From positions 1 to 64,000 of the forward strand of contig JADFUC010000719.1 in assembly GCA_019722365.1 (NCBI GenBank): a stretch of 64,000 bases of DNA, written 5' to 3'. Numbering within the stretch: the stretch's first letter is position 1; every line of letters starts with the position of its first letter. The notes beneath the pieces were generated by a model. That model saw only the letters and a program-made list of their open reading frames with translations. It had not been told where the DNA came from and made no database searches. Origin of the DNA: Lithospermum erythrorhizon (Eukaryota > Streptophyta > Magnoliopsida > Boraginales > Boraginaceae). A program made the translations under genes and the position numbers. Of this stretch, positions 10,998-23,143 are shown in pieces.

Positions 10998-13900
10998 ACC
11001 TACCCACGCCTGCAAATTTAGTCCTCGAAATTTTCGAACTTGATTTTAGCATCGTCCCAGCTAAGCCTCTCCCATTATGCTCTTACTCTAGAATATTATG
11101 ACATCTTATCACCCAATCAAATTCTCACCAATGGTACTTCTCCATGCAGTTCCACCCCTAGCTTGCACAAGTAAATGCATTCCTGATACCGCCCTCAAAA
11201 TATACAAGTCAGTCTATATGTAGTTTTAGGTTTGTGGGCCTATTCTGGTTTTATCTTCATATAATATCTTATATTCATCGATACTTGACTCCTGTTTATC
11301 ATATTACTATCTTAAAATCAATAATAAATCTCGATATTCATATAAATGATGCTCGATTCGTATCCACTCATGGTCGATATTCCATATCATCTTAGTTGTT
11401 GACTATTCATGGATTGGTTCCATATCAAATAATCTAATCAGTTTTCATGGAAAGCATCAGAATATGATAAATACCCAAAGTTTCCCAGGTATACAACTAA
11501 CATAAATAAATCACAAATAACCCATGTTTGCTCCCCATATAATACTTTTTTAAAACACCCATGCTTAGTAGCAAGTGGCATCCACCTTAACAATCACATC
11601 ATGTAATTCAACATGATCAATAAATATCATGGGGACCTCTTCTTTGCCATTAGTAATTGTCTTATCTAAACTACCATAGCGGATATACCTTAGGTTCCTT
11701 TGATAACATCATGCATTTCAGTCTAGTTTATAACATCAAATTTCCACCTACATCTAATACCCACAAAGATGCATATATGTATTAGCCATGCTACAAAGTC
11801 ACAGTCATTCTTACTAGCATTATGCCATGTCAAAAATCACCTTTTGGCTCGAAATGGCCATCTAATTTACGTTCCTGTCTCGTTTCCTAAAATTATACCG
11901 ATTTCATAGGTTTAATTTACACTATATCTCTTGACATTCGCTATAATTATAACTTTTATACAGTGAGTCTTAATTAACGTGCTTTTAGAATAGCTAGAAC
12001 TATTAGCGAATCTATTTATAAGTTTTCTTCCATGGTACTTCCTTGGATCCTCATTTACTTGGTTCATAGAGGTTAAACTTAATGTTCTTCATTAATCTAA
12101 CATACTCAAATTATTCTTCCAAATTCATGATTTGAATCATTTCCCATTATTAATAATTTAGATGTTTTTCCTTCTTTAGTCTGGATAAACATGATTGTTT
12201 CCATGATAGCCTGGATGACAGTTATTCTGCAAAACAACCTCCTTCTATTCCCAAGTATCTTTGAGCCATGCAAGTTTATCTTTGGGATAACACATTCTTG
12301 TTAATGATTTCTTGTTGTTCTCGGGGTCGTTAGACATTCTTCAGCACTTTTAAAGATCAAGTGTGTGTGAAACTCATTCATTTACTAGACATAGTTTTTA
12401 AGTTCAACATGGGGAATTTTGTATATACTTAGAGTTAATTCATCATCTTTTTTCATCTCTGATCAAATCGCCATAAATCTTAGTGAATTTTAGTATATAA
12501 AGGTTCTTGATTTGACAGAATACATTTTCTCTAGTTATAAATCATAAAACTATAGGTCACATTTACAATAAATGATCAGTTAAATTGTCTTGGCTTTATT
12601 AGTCTTTGTGTTCTCCTTTTTCAGTTCATGCCCCATTTCTTAGATTAACTTTATCACATGTTCATTAAAGAAATAACATTAACTTTTGACCAATGCTGGT
12701 TCATCATTGTTCTTCAAACCATTAACTTTATAGGCATCAGCAGTATATGCTATATTGGATCCCAAAGTTTGTTCTGCTACTTGTTCCACTTCATTTTCTT
12801 CACTGTTGATCAGAGCCTCAGGTGATTTCGAATCATATAAATTTCAGGGTTTCATGACATCACTTAGAGGATCATATCTAATTATTTAACACATCATGTC
12901 TCTCAAATAGCTTTCAATAGGTAGTAAAAAGGTTTTCTCTCAACCTTCAAACAGAGGCCACAGCAGTTCTGACAGAAGGCAGTATAAATATTGACACCGG
13001 CTCCTCTTTATCCTTTGAGGACATAGGTCCTTCCTCCAGACCAACTCAGTCAGGTATGGTTAATTATATATAGAGTTAAGTCTTCAGAGAATTATCATTC
13101 CATACCATGTCTTTCACACATTTAACAAAGACAAAATCATAATTAACATTATGTTTCCTTAGGATTTGTCTTAACTGTCATATTTAAACCAGCCCTGTTA
13201 GACTACTGTCTTACCTCTCTAGGTGCTATTCAAGTTTGTTTATATTTTTAAGACTGATAACATCATATCTCTGAATTCAAATCAAAGTATCATATGGATT
13301 CTGAGGGTTTTCCTTGCCTGGGAAAGAATGGTTTAATTACCATGGCACAGGGGACCAGCTTCAAGTTCAAATCTCATCATCTTAATATCGTCTATGGAGA
13401 TTCAGCTTTAACATGCAGTGATTTATAAAACCTCAGGTATCAACTAGTTGTGAAATATTATTATACATTTTCCACAGTGTTAATAGTTCTTAAAATTAAT
13501 TTGTTCAAACCAGCTGTCTTTAAGTTTTACCCATGTTCCTCTTCGAGCCTTGTTCAACCTTGACTTAATTATTAAAACATCTTCGGGGAAAAGTTTCCAT
13601 TTCAACTTTTCCTTAATCTCCTTAGAATCCATCGAGATGGAATTTCCAATCTCAACCTATTAGGTTGCCCATATTCTCTTAACGCCTCGTATTCCTCCAC
13701 AGAAAACTGGACGGCCAAGATTCATTCTTCTTCCACAAGTGGAGTCGTCTTATCGTCAACTAAAATTCATTTCTCACTCTGCCTAATACTTGGGTCCAGC
13801 TATCATAATTATCAACAGCACAACTCTTCCACTAATTACATTTTAGGTGCCGCAGATTTAGCTTCTTAGCGTCTATGGATCAACAATCATACGCGCGATC

Positions 13901-14477
13901 ACCCAGTTACCACTTAACACTCTTAGATTTACATAAATACCTCAACCAACTTGCTGCTCCCAAATCCAACATTATAGATTCATACACGACAACTTTTGAC
14001 ATCTCTTTTTCTCTCAACCAAATTCCAACAAATCTACCCATATCTTAACGTCTGCGTCCACACGTTTTTGTGCCGGGATTCGCATCCTTTATAACAACCG
14101 TTATCGGGTAAAAAGGCGAGAATCTACTCAACTTCAATGGAAAGCGCTATTCGGATAGCATCATGATGACAACACGTAGGCTGCTACTAGAGAAATCAGC
14201 TTCAATTGTATACTCATTCAAAGCTAACGCTTGACCGCATGTCGACACGCTTGAATCTGGGTTAATCTGACTTTCCCTAAGGGTGCTGTGGCGCGAGTTC
14301 AGCGAAAATCTTCCGGTGGCATCACCGGCAGTCAACGATGTCGGCGAAAGAAGAAAAGGTCGAGACTCCACAAAGAAGACTTCGAATATCTTCAACCACT
14401 CGACCATCTTAAGCTAGGCACATAACCCTGCGGGACACCATAGAAAAGCTGAAACCTGAGTAAATCACCCAAAATTT
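10998..14477 (-). other. LARD-1 internal region, no coding capacity seen
   Basis: The first bases (plus strand CCTACCCACGCC, then TCCTCGAAATTTTCG) match the polypurine-tract side of LARD-2. The far end (13,500-14,450) aligns with 46,690-47,460 of LARD-2, sharing ACACTCTTAGATTTACATAAA and ACATTATAGATTC. No open frame over about 86 codons and no retrotransposon protein motif was found on either strand. Conservation between two separate copies shows this is the element's real interior, not host flank. Confidence 0.6.
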
Positions 14478-16698
14478 CATAACGACCACTTCCCAGGTGG
14501 CCACTTGAGTTAAGATCATCAACAACTTTGTACACGAGAGTCCTTGCCGTCGATGGATGACAACATAAGCAGACTTTATTTTGATGTAATAATAACACAC
14601 TTTTGTCCATCGTGGTAAACTAACACATCACACAGCGCCTACTTGACAAAACATCGTCAGCTTTGAATAATGCAAGCCATACCACACATGATACCATTGC
14701 ATCATAATGATGGTATGGTCGCATGACCCCCTCGATACCCAAGTCTTGACTAAATATAACAGAAAAAATGTGAGGATCTTTTATACCACTACACACTGCG
14801 ATCTTTTAATCCAGCGGCTTTGTCAGCGCGGCTCCTCGGCGACCTCGACGATCGACTCTCGAGAAACCTAAGCATGACCATGTAGAGGCTAGTGAGTAAG
14901 TTGTGAAGCAAGTGAAATAAACCACGAATGGTATCGACCATTTATAATCATAATTCTCTATCAAACATATGTATAACGTGAACTGACTACTCAAGAACCG
15001 CTACTCTACCGAATTAACGATAACCTCTTATTAATATTACTACTAGATCAATGAAATATACTGCCATAACCGCATCAACGTCGACGATAAATGTTGAATT
15101 AGGCAAATAACACAAATAATGGGAGTCAATAAAATGTACAACATAAAACCTCCATCCTGGCGTCCTACTTGATCGAGCCTCGCTGATATATCTGCGTCGC
15201 CGCACGTATATACGTGTCAAAATCATGACGGGCAAGCTCGCAAATATGCATGTCCGGACCAAACCTCCCGAATGCGCTTTCGGAGCTACTGCACAATATG
15301 CATATCGAGGCCCGAACTCACCGATTAGAGGGCTACTAGCACTGATAATAGCCTTACACGTATCATTCCGCTGAGAAACCAACCTACAAAAAAATACCCA
15401 GCATGGTACATTCTGACATTGCCGTTATGGCCGTCTAATCAAACAACTGCATAAGTTATAATAACAACGATCTCATAACATGATATACATACCAATAAAG
15501 TCACATAACAAACCGCATCTCTTGAATATATAATCGAAATATATATGAAGGTTTTCATCGTGAAAGTTGTCTTGCGCCTCGAGCAAAAGCAACTATAATA
15601 TCTGGGTAGTCCACATGTTAGGTCGGGCTCAACTCCTATCAAAGAATTATATATGTTATTATATACATTATGTTGAATAACCTCCCACTTAATATCTATT
15701 AAATCCGAATATTATTATTACGATCTCGTAACTGAATTCAAAATGATATCAAATCAACCTAAAGGTTTAACTATCAACAACAATCCCAGTGTGGAAGCAA
15801 CAGAATTCTAGGTGGAAAAGATTACTACGTGCGTTTAAGCGACTAATGAAAGCGACCTGAGGAATTGACCGTTTCAGCCTTCCACGTATTTTTACATCGC
15901 CCGCACTGATAATATGACTTTAAACAATTTCTAATCAATCCAACAATCGAATTTCCTCAAACTAGACCACCCATTTTAACAATCTTTATTTCAAAATTCA
16001 AATACTACTCGACTTGCCCCAAATAAAATCAACATAATCGCATAACAAAATCACTGACCCTATACTCACAAACTTAGATGATAATTCTATACTAAATTTC
16101 AAAGCCTCAACTCAGAAGTCGCTTCAAAGTCAAACTAAAGTCAACATCCCCGATTTGCTTGAAAATACTAAATATTCAAACTTTGCTTCAAAACAACTAT
16201 ATGAAGAGGCTACATAACATATTTTCGAGTTTAATATCGATTGGTAAAGTCAACTAGAAGTCAACCTTTCAAAACTCAAGAAAACTTTTAAAGATTTCAT
16301 CTTTCTTACCTAGATATGATAGGAAACATTGAGGAAGCTACTCAGCGCATTTTCCATGGTTTAAGCAATTCAGTGAGAGAAATGGAATAAAGGCTGAGGG
16401 AGGTGGAAGGGTCCTCGGCCTTCACTGAGAGAGAGAGTACAGTTTTTTTTTGATGATGATGAAATATGATAAGGATGATAAGATATTTAAGAATGGCTTG
16501 AGTCCCGTTCGATTGGGTTTTATATCTCCTTTCCTGTAAAATCTGAGCCAGTTCCTTTAAATTCTGGCAGGCATAACCTACTACTCATATAATACTGGTA
16601 GGTATATAGGTTTTAGTAAGAACATTGCTACATCTCGGGTCCCACCCAGCTCGATATGTATGACACAATTCAATCGCTTAGGCGTATGGGTTATTTCA
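14478..16698 (-). repeat. LARD-1 5' LTR
   Basis: It begins CATAACGACCACTTCCCAGGTGGCC and ends GGGTTATTTCA. It is a direct repeat of 9,112-10,997 and related to the Gypsy-A and LARD-2 LTRs. It lies head to head with the plus-strand LTR at 16,832-19,642 across a spacer of about 130 bp. Confidence 0.7.
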
Positions 16699-16831
16699 AC
16701 TACCACTCGACTGAACCGACTCCATGACTTCCTTGATGATGTATCTGCAAATTTACAGAATGAAAATGCAGTAGTAACTCACTACTTCCACTCTTGGGGA
16801 CAATTAACAGCAATGCATGTCCTTCACAGCG

Positions 16832-19642
16832 ACATCGATAACGGACCATGACTGCAATCACGGCATTCTGGAAATGTGTTACATATTCGGTTGGTGGTGG
16901 GACCGGAGATAATAATTGGAATGATATGCAGATAATATTAAATGAGTAGTATTTTATGTCACAAAATTATACATTTAGATGGTTGCATTAAAGTTTTATA
17001 ACCAAAAAGTGGAGGAGAAATAACTACGTAACCAAACTGGGACTTGCCATCATTCTAAATATCCCACCTAACCCTACTAACTTTCCTTTGTCCTCGTCAC
17101 GAGCCAAATTCCCCCATAACCTACCTCAGACTGGGGTGATTAGGAAGAAAGAAATTCTTCTCTTTAATTGTTTAGCCCAATAGACAGTTGGGGCCATGCC
17201 TCGCCATGCCAATCTCATAAAGGTTGAATCTTTGAGATATTTCATGAGTTTTGAAAGGATTGACTTTATTTGATTTTTGTTGACCTTGAGTTTGAGGCTT
17301 CAAATGATATATATGGATCGTCCCCAGACTTTAGATTATATGAATTCAGAGTTATAAATGATTTTGGAGTTGAAATCATGTAAGTGATAAGAGTTAAGTT
17401 TTTTATTGTTGACTTTTTGAGGAATTGAGTTTTTTAAAGGTTGAAATGTTATAGAAGTATCCTACAAAAATAATAATGATAGTAGTGATTATGCTTTGAT
17501 TTTAGGGGTTGAAGTGTATTGATTGGATGGGTTGACTTTTTCTAAGTTTCTTTTGATTAATATTAGCAGGGACTAATAAAGTTGAATGGTTGGGCGTTTT
17601 GATGTTGATCATTAGAGGATATTTTTTGAGTTGGGTTATTCTAAGTCGAGTTATGAGTGGGGTTTTTGAATTAAGGTTGATTACTAAAGTTTATTTGAAT
17701 TGTGAGATGTGGTACCATTCAGGGGTTTTATAGATAAATAAGAGGTTATTCTGAATGTGTTATAATGTATAATTTCTTTCAGAAGTTGAATAGTTTAATG
17801 TGAAACTCTAGATTCTCATTATTATTTGGCTTAGGGTGAGAGTACAAATCTCTGATGAGACCTTCCTCTATGTTATAATTTCCTCATTTATATGTTTGTC
17901 CTTAGGGAGCTATTTTGACATGTGTTAAATTGGTGTGATTTATATTATAAGATAATTGTGATTATGAGTTCATAGTGAATAATTGAGATTATATGATTTA
18001 TATTATGAGATAATTATGATTATATTGATTCATATTAGCAAGAGATAATAATTGGAGATTATATTATGAGATAATGCTGATTATGATTCATGACTTAACA
18101 AGACAATTGAGATTCCTCTGATTTATAATATGGAATAGTTGATTTATAGATTTAATGTTATGAGATTTTGTTGATGCGTTTAGTTTATACAGCGATAGTA
18201 TTACTTGTCTTCTTGATAATGGTAATTGTTAGGTGGTATGATATATTTTGCACGTAATGGTATAATAAACTCATATCTTGTAGTCATTTGTGAATCCTGC
18301 CACTGCATATGTTTGTCATGGGACTATTTTGACATGTGGCCGATTGATTATGATTCATACTATGAGATAATTGATTATGATGATTCATGTGTAGAGATAA
18401 TTTGGGTGCTGATTCATAATGGGAATGATTGTGATTATGATTCATATTATGAATGATTGGTGTTCATATTGGGGTGATTGTGATTATGATTCATATTCTT
18501 GAGATGGGGGGTCAATTCAAGTTGCTATTATGAGATGATTGTGATTATGATTTATATTATGAGATCATTGTGATTATGATTCGTCTTAACAGAATGAGTG
18601 AGATTGGTTTATATTATGAGATGATTGCTCTGATTATAAGTTATGTTATGAGATTGTGGTGGTCATTTGGTTGCCCACCTGATGTCTTGTAATGGCCACT
18701 TGTCTTTCAGGTATTAGGCTGTAAGGCTATTATTATTATTAATACGTATTGTAGGTGTATTTAGATTGCCTTGTCATTATTTGTGGTGCGGTGACTGATA
18801 GGAGGATTTGGGTGTGTGTGGATTCAGGCGTTTGGTGATATATGGGGGTATAGCCTTTCCATTCGGGAGGATGGAGGTGGAGGCTTTCCTTCGATATTTG
18901 GAGTGGATTCCTCGTTTTTGTTGATAAGTGGAGGTGGATTGATCATTTTGTTTATTCTTTGTAGAAGTACGATTTCCTCGGTTCTATATTCTCCATTTGA
19001 TTATTTGTGTGTGTTGAGACAGGTTTCCTTAAATGAATCTATGCGTTATTAGTGGTTATAAGATCATGTATAGTATTATGTGATGCATCTAGTGTGAGAG
19101 GATTCATTGATTTGTGGGCCAGTTATCCATTATTATTGCTTTGGATTTGATGTATATCATGTTATATATACTTCTAAATAACTTAGATTCTATCGTTGGG
19201 TAAAATCATTAACTATTTGTGTTCATGAAACTTTTATAATTTTGATACTAATTCTACATGTAGTGATTGTTGCCAGCTCTGGTCTAGGAGCGATCGTTGA
19301 GATAATTTGAAGATGCGGATTCATTGTAGGAAGATGTGGGTAGATTGGTGGCATGGAGAATTCTCATTGGGTCATTACACATTGTTGTCAACTTATTTAT
19401 GTTCTAGACTTTGTATATGTTGTATAATTGGAGTTTCAAGTAACATTCTTGAGGTTTGTATTATTGGGTGGTTTACCCATTGTCTTTCATTTTGTTGGAT
19501 ATTTGGAACCTCATAGTGGAACCAGAGTTTGTCTTTGTTAATGTCGGCCAGGTCATATTTGTTATTTGTATCCATTCGATTGGTGACTCGGGTGTGCGGG
19601 TTCTTGTGATCTTGCCTCGAGGCGGCAGGCTGGGGTGGGTAG
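16832..19642 (+). mobile_element. Isolated (solo) LTR of the Gypsy-A/LARD super-family, opposite orientation
   Basis: This is the reverse complement of the LARD LTRs. It shows GGTGGGACCGGAGAT (about 16,896), GAGAGTACAAATCTCTGATG (about 17,837, inverse of the GAGATTTGTACTCACC block), repeated GATTATGATTCATATTATGAG, GGAGGTGGAGG and GTGGATTCCTCG (about 18,865-18,915), and the end GACTCGGGTGTGCGGGTTCTTGTGATCTTGCCTCGAGGCGGC (19,586-19,627). No internal region or second LTR in this orientation accompanies it, so it is a solo LTR or a rearranged fragment. Ends are accurate to within about 50 bp. Confidence 0.65.
18340..18660 (+). repeat. Degenerate minisatellite inside the solo LTR
   Basis: Repeated variants of GATTGTGATTATGATTCATATTATGAGAT occur with irregular spacing, and less regular copies extend left to about 17,940. 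The same motif in inverse form (TCATAATATCAATTATAGTC) is present in the LARD-2 LTRs, so it is an LTR-borne repeat and not an independent satellite. Confidence 0.6.
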
Positions 19643-20700
19643 ATTGCTCTCTGAATCCTCCAGGAACCGACTAAAAGACACAGGCACGATTAGAGCGAGT
19701 GCTAATTTGAGATTGTTAAAGTGCTGAAGCTGACTCTAGTTATAGCAGCGTCTTGCAATGGACGACTACGAACCAAGAACTTGATTGCGACTACCCATCT
19801 TAAAACATAAACCATATTTTCTTTAACTTGACACTCTGATAGCTCATCTACTGTGAAGCAACATTCAATAAATTCATGAAGGTTATAATTCTTAATTGAG
19901 AATCTCGTCTTGAGGAACTCCCAATTCATCCAAATCTGAATCATACCGATCCCTCTTCCCTCTAATTTATAGATGGCAGATGTTGAATATTTCTCAGTCA
20001 TTTATTGCTTTACTTGTTTTTAAGCTGGAATAATTCTATAAATATAAAGCCGACATGTGCGCTTTACAGGTCAGCTCTCGAAATGGTCCACAGATTGATC
20101 CGCATCACGATTGTCAGATCTAGCACTTGACCAAAGATCGGTGTATATTTTCCCGCGATCTAAAGAGCTCAGCATGTAATCTATAAGCGCAAATGTGATT
20201 CCTCAAACTCTCATTAATTTCCCATAATTTCAGTATTCTCAATCTGAATGAACTATAATGTACTTGGATAAGGGAATGAAACAAAACTTTAGGCGGGTCC
20301 CGCCGAGAGTGGCTCAAATATTTTACTCTTTGCTCAGCTGATCTATGACAGTATCTGTATCTCTTAGTCTCCGTCAACATTTACCCCAATGAACTGTAAT
20401 TGTTCCCACTAGGCTTAATTGTACTATAATTACATCACGTTTTGCATCTCTCTTGCGCCTCCTGCTATGGTACCTCTACCTCTACGGTACCTCTCTGTGA
20501 CTCACTCTGTTTTGCACTGCGCCTAAACTAATAGACCTCATTGGCATCCATGACATTCTCAGTCCACACGATGCTAGAGAGAAAGAAAGATAGACTCGCT
20601 TAGAAAACTCAAGATTGCTGACTCCTCGACAACCGTAAGCCTAGGCACACATAGCACACAGAGACATAGCAAGACCTTAAACTTTCAAGGCTGATACGAA
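19643..20700 (-). pseudogene. Gypsy-A 5' internal remnant (leader and gag start)
   Basis: This is the segment between the solo LTR and the Gypsy-A 5' LTR. On the minus strand a Met codon in MDANEV (about 20,552) is followed by an Arg/Gly tract YRRGRGTIAGGARE (about 20,490-20,450), like the RGRG-rich start of many gypsy gag proteins. The leader 20,600-20,700 shares ACCGTAAGCCTAGGCAC-type sequence with the LARD leaders. A 99-codon minus-strand open frame (20,001-19,702) sits where gag or protease would be, but I do not recognise it. The gag call is weak. Confidence 0.4.
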
Positions 20701-23143
20701 ATTAACGACCGCTTGGTCGTGATCCGAATTAAGATCATCGACAACTTTGTACTACAAAGTTACCAATAGATGGATAACAACATAAAATGACTTCATTTGA
20801 CATTAATAATAACAATACACCTTTTTGTCCATCGTGGTGAACTAACAACTTAACGCCCACACAATTGTCATCATATGTAAATATGCGTAACTTTGGATAT
20901 CTGATAAAACAATACACAATTCGGTCTTCAATATACGTCATAGTAGTAATATACATCAAAACTATGACCCCTTTCGATATCTGACCTAAAAGTTATAGAA
21001 ACTTCTTGGGAAACAATAGGAGAATGTTGAGGGACATCTGTGCAGCATAAACTCTGATCTTATTCCACTTGGCACAGCCACGCCCTCTTGACCAAATCAA
21101 CGATAACTCCTGAAACCTATTACATAAAATGCCCGCCAAGCAAGGCAGATAGGCTGAGAAGCTTAGTGCCTGATCAATCACGAATGGTATCGACTACATA
21201 TAATCATGCCATAATGGCATGTATAAGAAATGGCCAAACCAAGGCTACTCATTGATTGGCTACTCTGCCGATGACATGGTAACATCTTATTAAACATCCT
21301 CACAGGATCGACATAACTGCTCCCGCGAGGATATATTTATAACCGTCATGATGCGCCATCAAATGTTCGTTTGAAATGGAAACAACCACGATCAATAATT
21401 TTAGTCCCAAATATATAACCTCAAAACCCTCCCGTCAATGCGTCCGTCCGCCCAGCCCCGTCACTTTGATACACCCGTCTCCCGTAACCATACATCGTCA
21501 TAGGCCGAGAATTTTACCAGTATCGTATCACGCCCAGGCCTCCGAAACATCTGGGGCTGCCGCCGATATGCATATCCGCTTCAATCTCGGGTCGGCTACC
21601 CCACTGATGTATATATATATATATATATCATTTAAAAGCTAGAATCGGCACGCAAGAAAACACACCAACCACAAATAATGCGACCACACATGACACAAGC
21701 GCACCTGATAATCGTGGTATAGTAATAACAAGCTATGACGAGCTGTCAATTGATAACTTTCGATATACGTTTCAGTATAACCACGGCGATGACACATATA
21801 AATGTATATGCTTGGCTTCCCATTGTGAGATTTTTACTGCTACTCAGGCGAAACAGAGAATACTATAGCCAGGCCAGCTCGGTTCCTGCATAAACTCCTA
21901 CTCCCGGAAAGCAACCACATATAATTATAATATTCCTTTACTAGATAAAATATTAATAAATATCCAATTCTTCTATAATCCATCCATAAACTTTTCTCTA
22001 TTCGTATGTGGTTTGTTTACTCAAATATACTGGCCGAATATTTTTATGACATAAAAATATATTTTTTTTCTCCATTTAATCAGTTATACTTATTCAAAAT
22101 CTCATAAGTTAAATAAATATTTAACAAGGTTAAAAATTTCAAAATTTTAAAATCATGACCTTTATACCTTCAATAATTCTGGAAAATTACAACTTCAAAT
22201 TTATAGTCTCAAAATATTTATTTTGATTTAAATACCAACTTTCTAGTCAATTAAATGGCCAGAAATAGTAAACAAATTTTAACAATTACAAATTTTGGTG
22301 AGAATGTCGACTACAGTATAAATGCATAAAATACCCAGTGAATTATTCCACAAAGAATTGTATTTATTTCCTTCTATAATTTTATTTGCTACCGTTTAAC
22401 TTCCAAAATCATAATAAATACAAAATATCTTAAACATCAAAAGGTTTCTTAAAGTTCGCTCCAAATATTCTGTCTTTCCATAAACCGGAAATAAATAAAT
22501 TTTAAATAAATTTTCTTATTTCATATTATTCTTTTTAGAAGTAAAGTAATAATTAATTACTTGAAAGATTTATAAATAATTACCAAACGACTCAAAAATC
22601 AATATTTTTCCTTATGGGTAAGATTATTATCCTTAAACATGCTTGGATATAAAATTTAAACACCATATAATTTTATTTACTAACCAAATTCCACATTTTC
22701 TTAAAAAGTCAACTAGTCTCTGTAAAAGTCACTATGACATTGTTTAAATCTCATGGGTTGAAGATTAAAATCCTTACGACATTAATCTAAAGATGGGAAA
22801 TAAGATTAGCAAGTTAGATTCAACATTATTTCACCAAAGGGAGATAGTTCGGCCAGAAAGCAAGGAGGTTGGTGAGTTTGTGATGAAGAAGAGAAAATGG
22901 TTTAAGGGGTTGGGGGTTTGACATAAAAAGTGTAGTCATTAAGGTCGTTTGGTATGACATTTTATTTAACCCTTTTTGTTAAGAGTTAGTTCATTGCGAT
23001 CCTGATATAGGCCATTATCCAGGTGTAACACGATACTACTCATTTTAATCATGCAGGTATCGCCATTTTATTTCGAAAGTATTTATACTATCTTGAATTC
23101 AGCCCGCAAGCGATATATTTAACATATTTTTAAGGTTCAGCGT
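20701..23143 (-). repeat. Gypsy-A 5' LTR
   Basis: A direct repeat of 3,495-6,080, clear across its length: TAACGACC start, CTTCATTTGACATTAATAATAACAATACACC near 20,791, CCCATTGTGAGATTTTTACTGC near 21,830, and TTTATTTCGAAAGTATTTATACTATCTTG near 23,068. A (TA)n run lies at 21,610-21,628. Confidence 0.8.

Larger units (their letters stand above)
9112..16698 (-). mobile_element. LARD-1: coding-poor LTR retrotransposon nested in Gypsy-A
   Basis: Two related direct repeats (9,112-10,997 and 14,478-16,698) bracket a 3.5-kb region (10,998-14,477). That region is homologous to the internal region of LARD-2 and has no recognisable gag, protease, RT, RNase H or integrase. The left repeat is followed by CTACCCACGCC and TCCTCGAAATTT, the same polypurine-side context as LARD-2, which sets the orientation as minus. 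The size (LTRs over 1.8 kb, long non-coding interior) fits large retrotransposon derivatives (LARDs). It lies inside Gypsy-A, upstream of the RT remnant. Confidence 0.7.
3495..23143 (-). mobile_element. Ty3/gypsy LTR retrotransposon (Gypsy-A), nested host element
   Basis: Two direct repeats of 2.4-2.6 kb (3,495-6,080 and 20,701-23,143) flank minus-strand gypsy pol remnants in the order RT, RNase H, integrase. That domain order defines Ty3/gypsy. Integrase lies next to the left repeat, so the left repeat is the 3' LTR. The internal region is interrupted by LARD-1 (9,112-16,698) and an opposite-orientation LTR (16,832-19,642). All pol frames carry stops and indels. The integrase reads into a GPYEI-like motif and an NVFHVS-like motif close to the LTR, with too little room for a full chromodomain. 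The target-site duplication could not be fixed because the right boundary is blurred. Confidence 0.8.

Noticed and set aside
14147..15642. Cluster of minus-strand frames (up to 122 codons) near 14.1-15.6 kb
   Set aside because: They fall in the LARD-1 leader and LTR, have no family resemblance, and are not conserved as frames in LARD-2.
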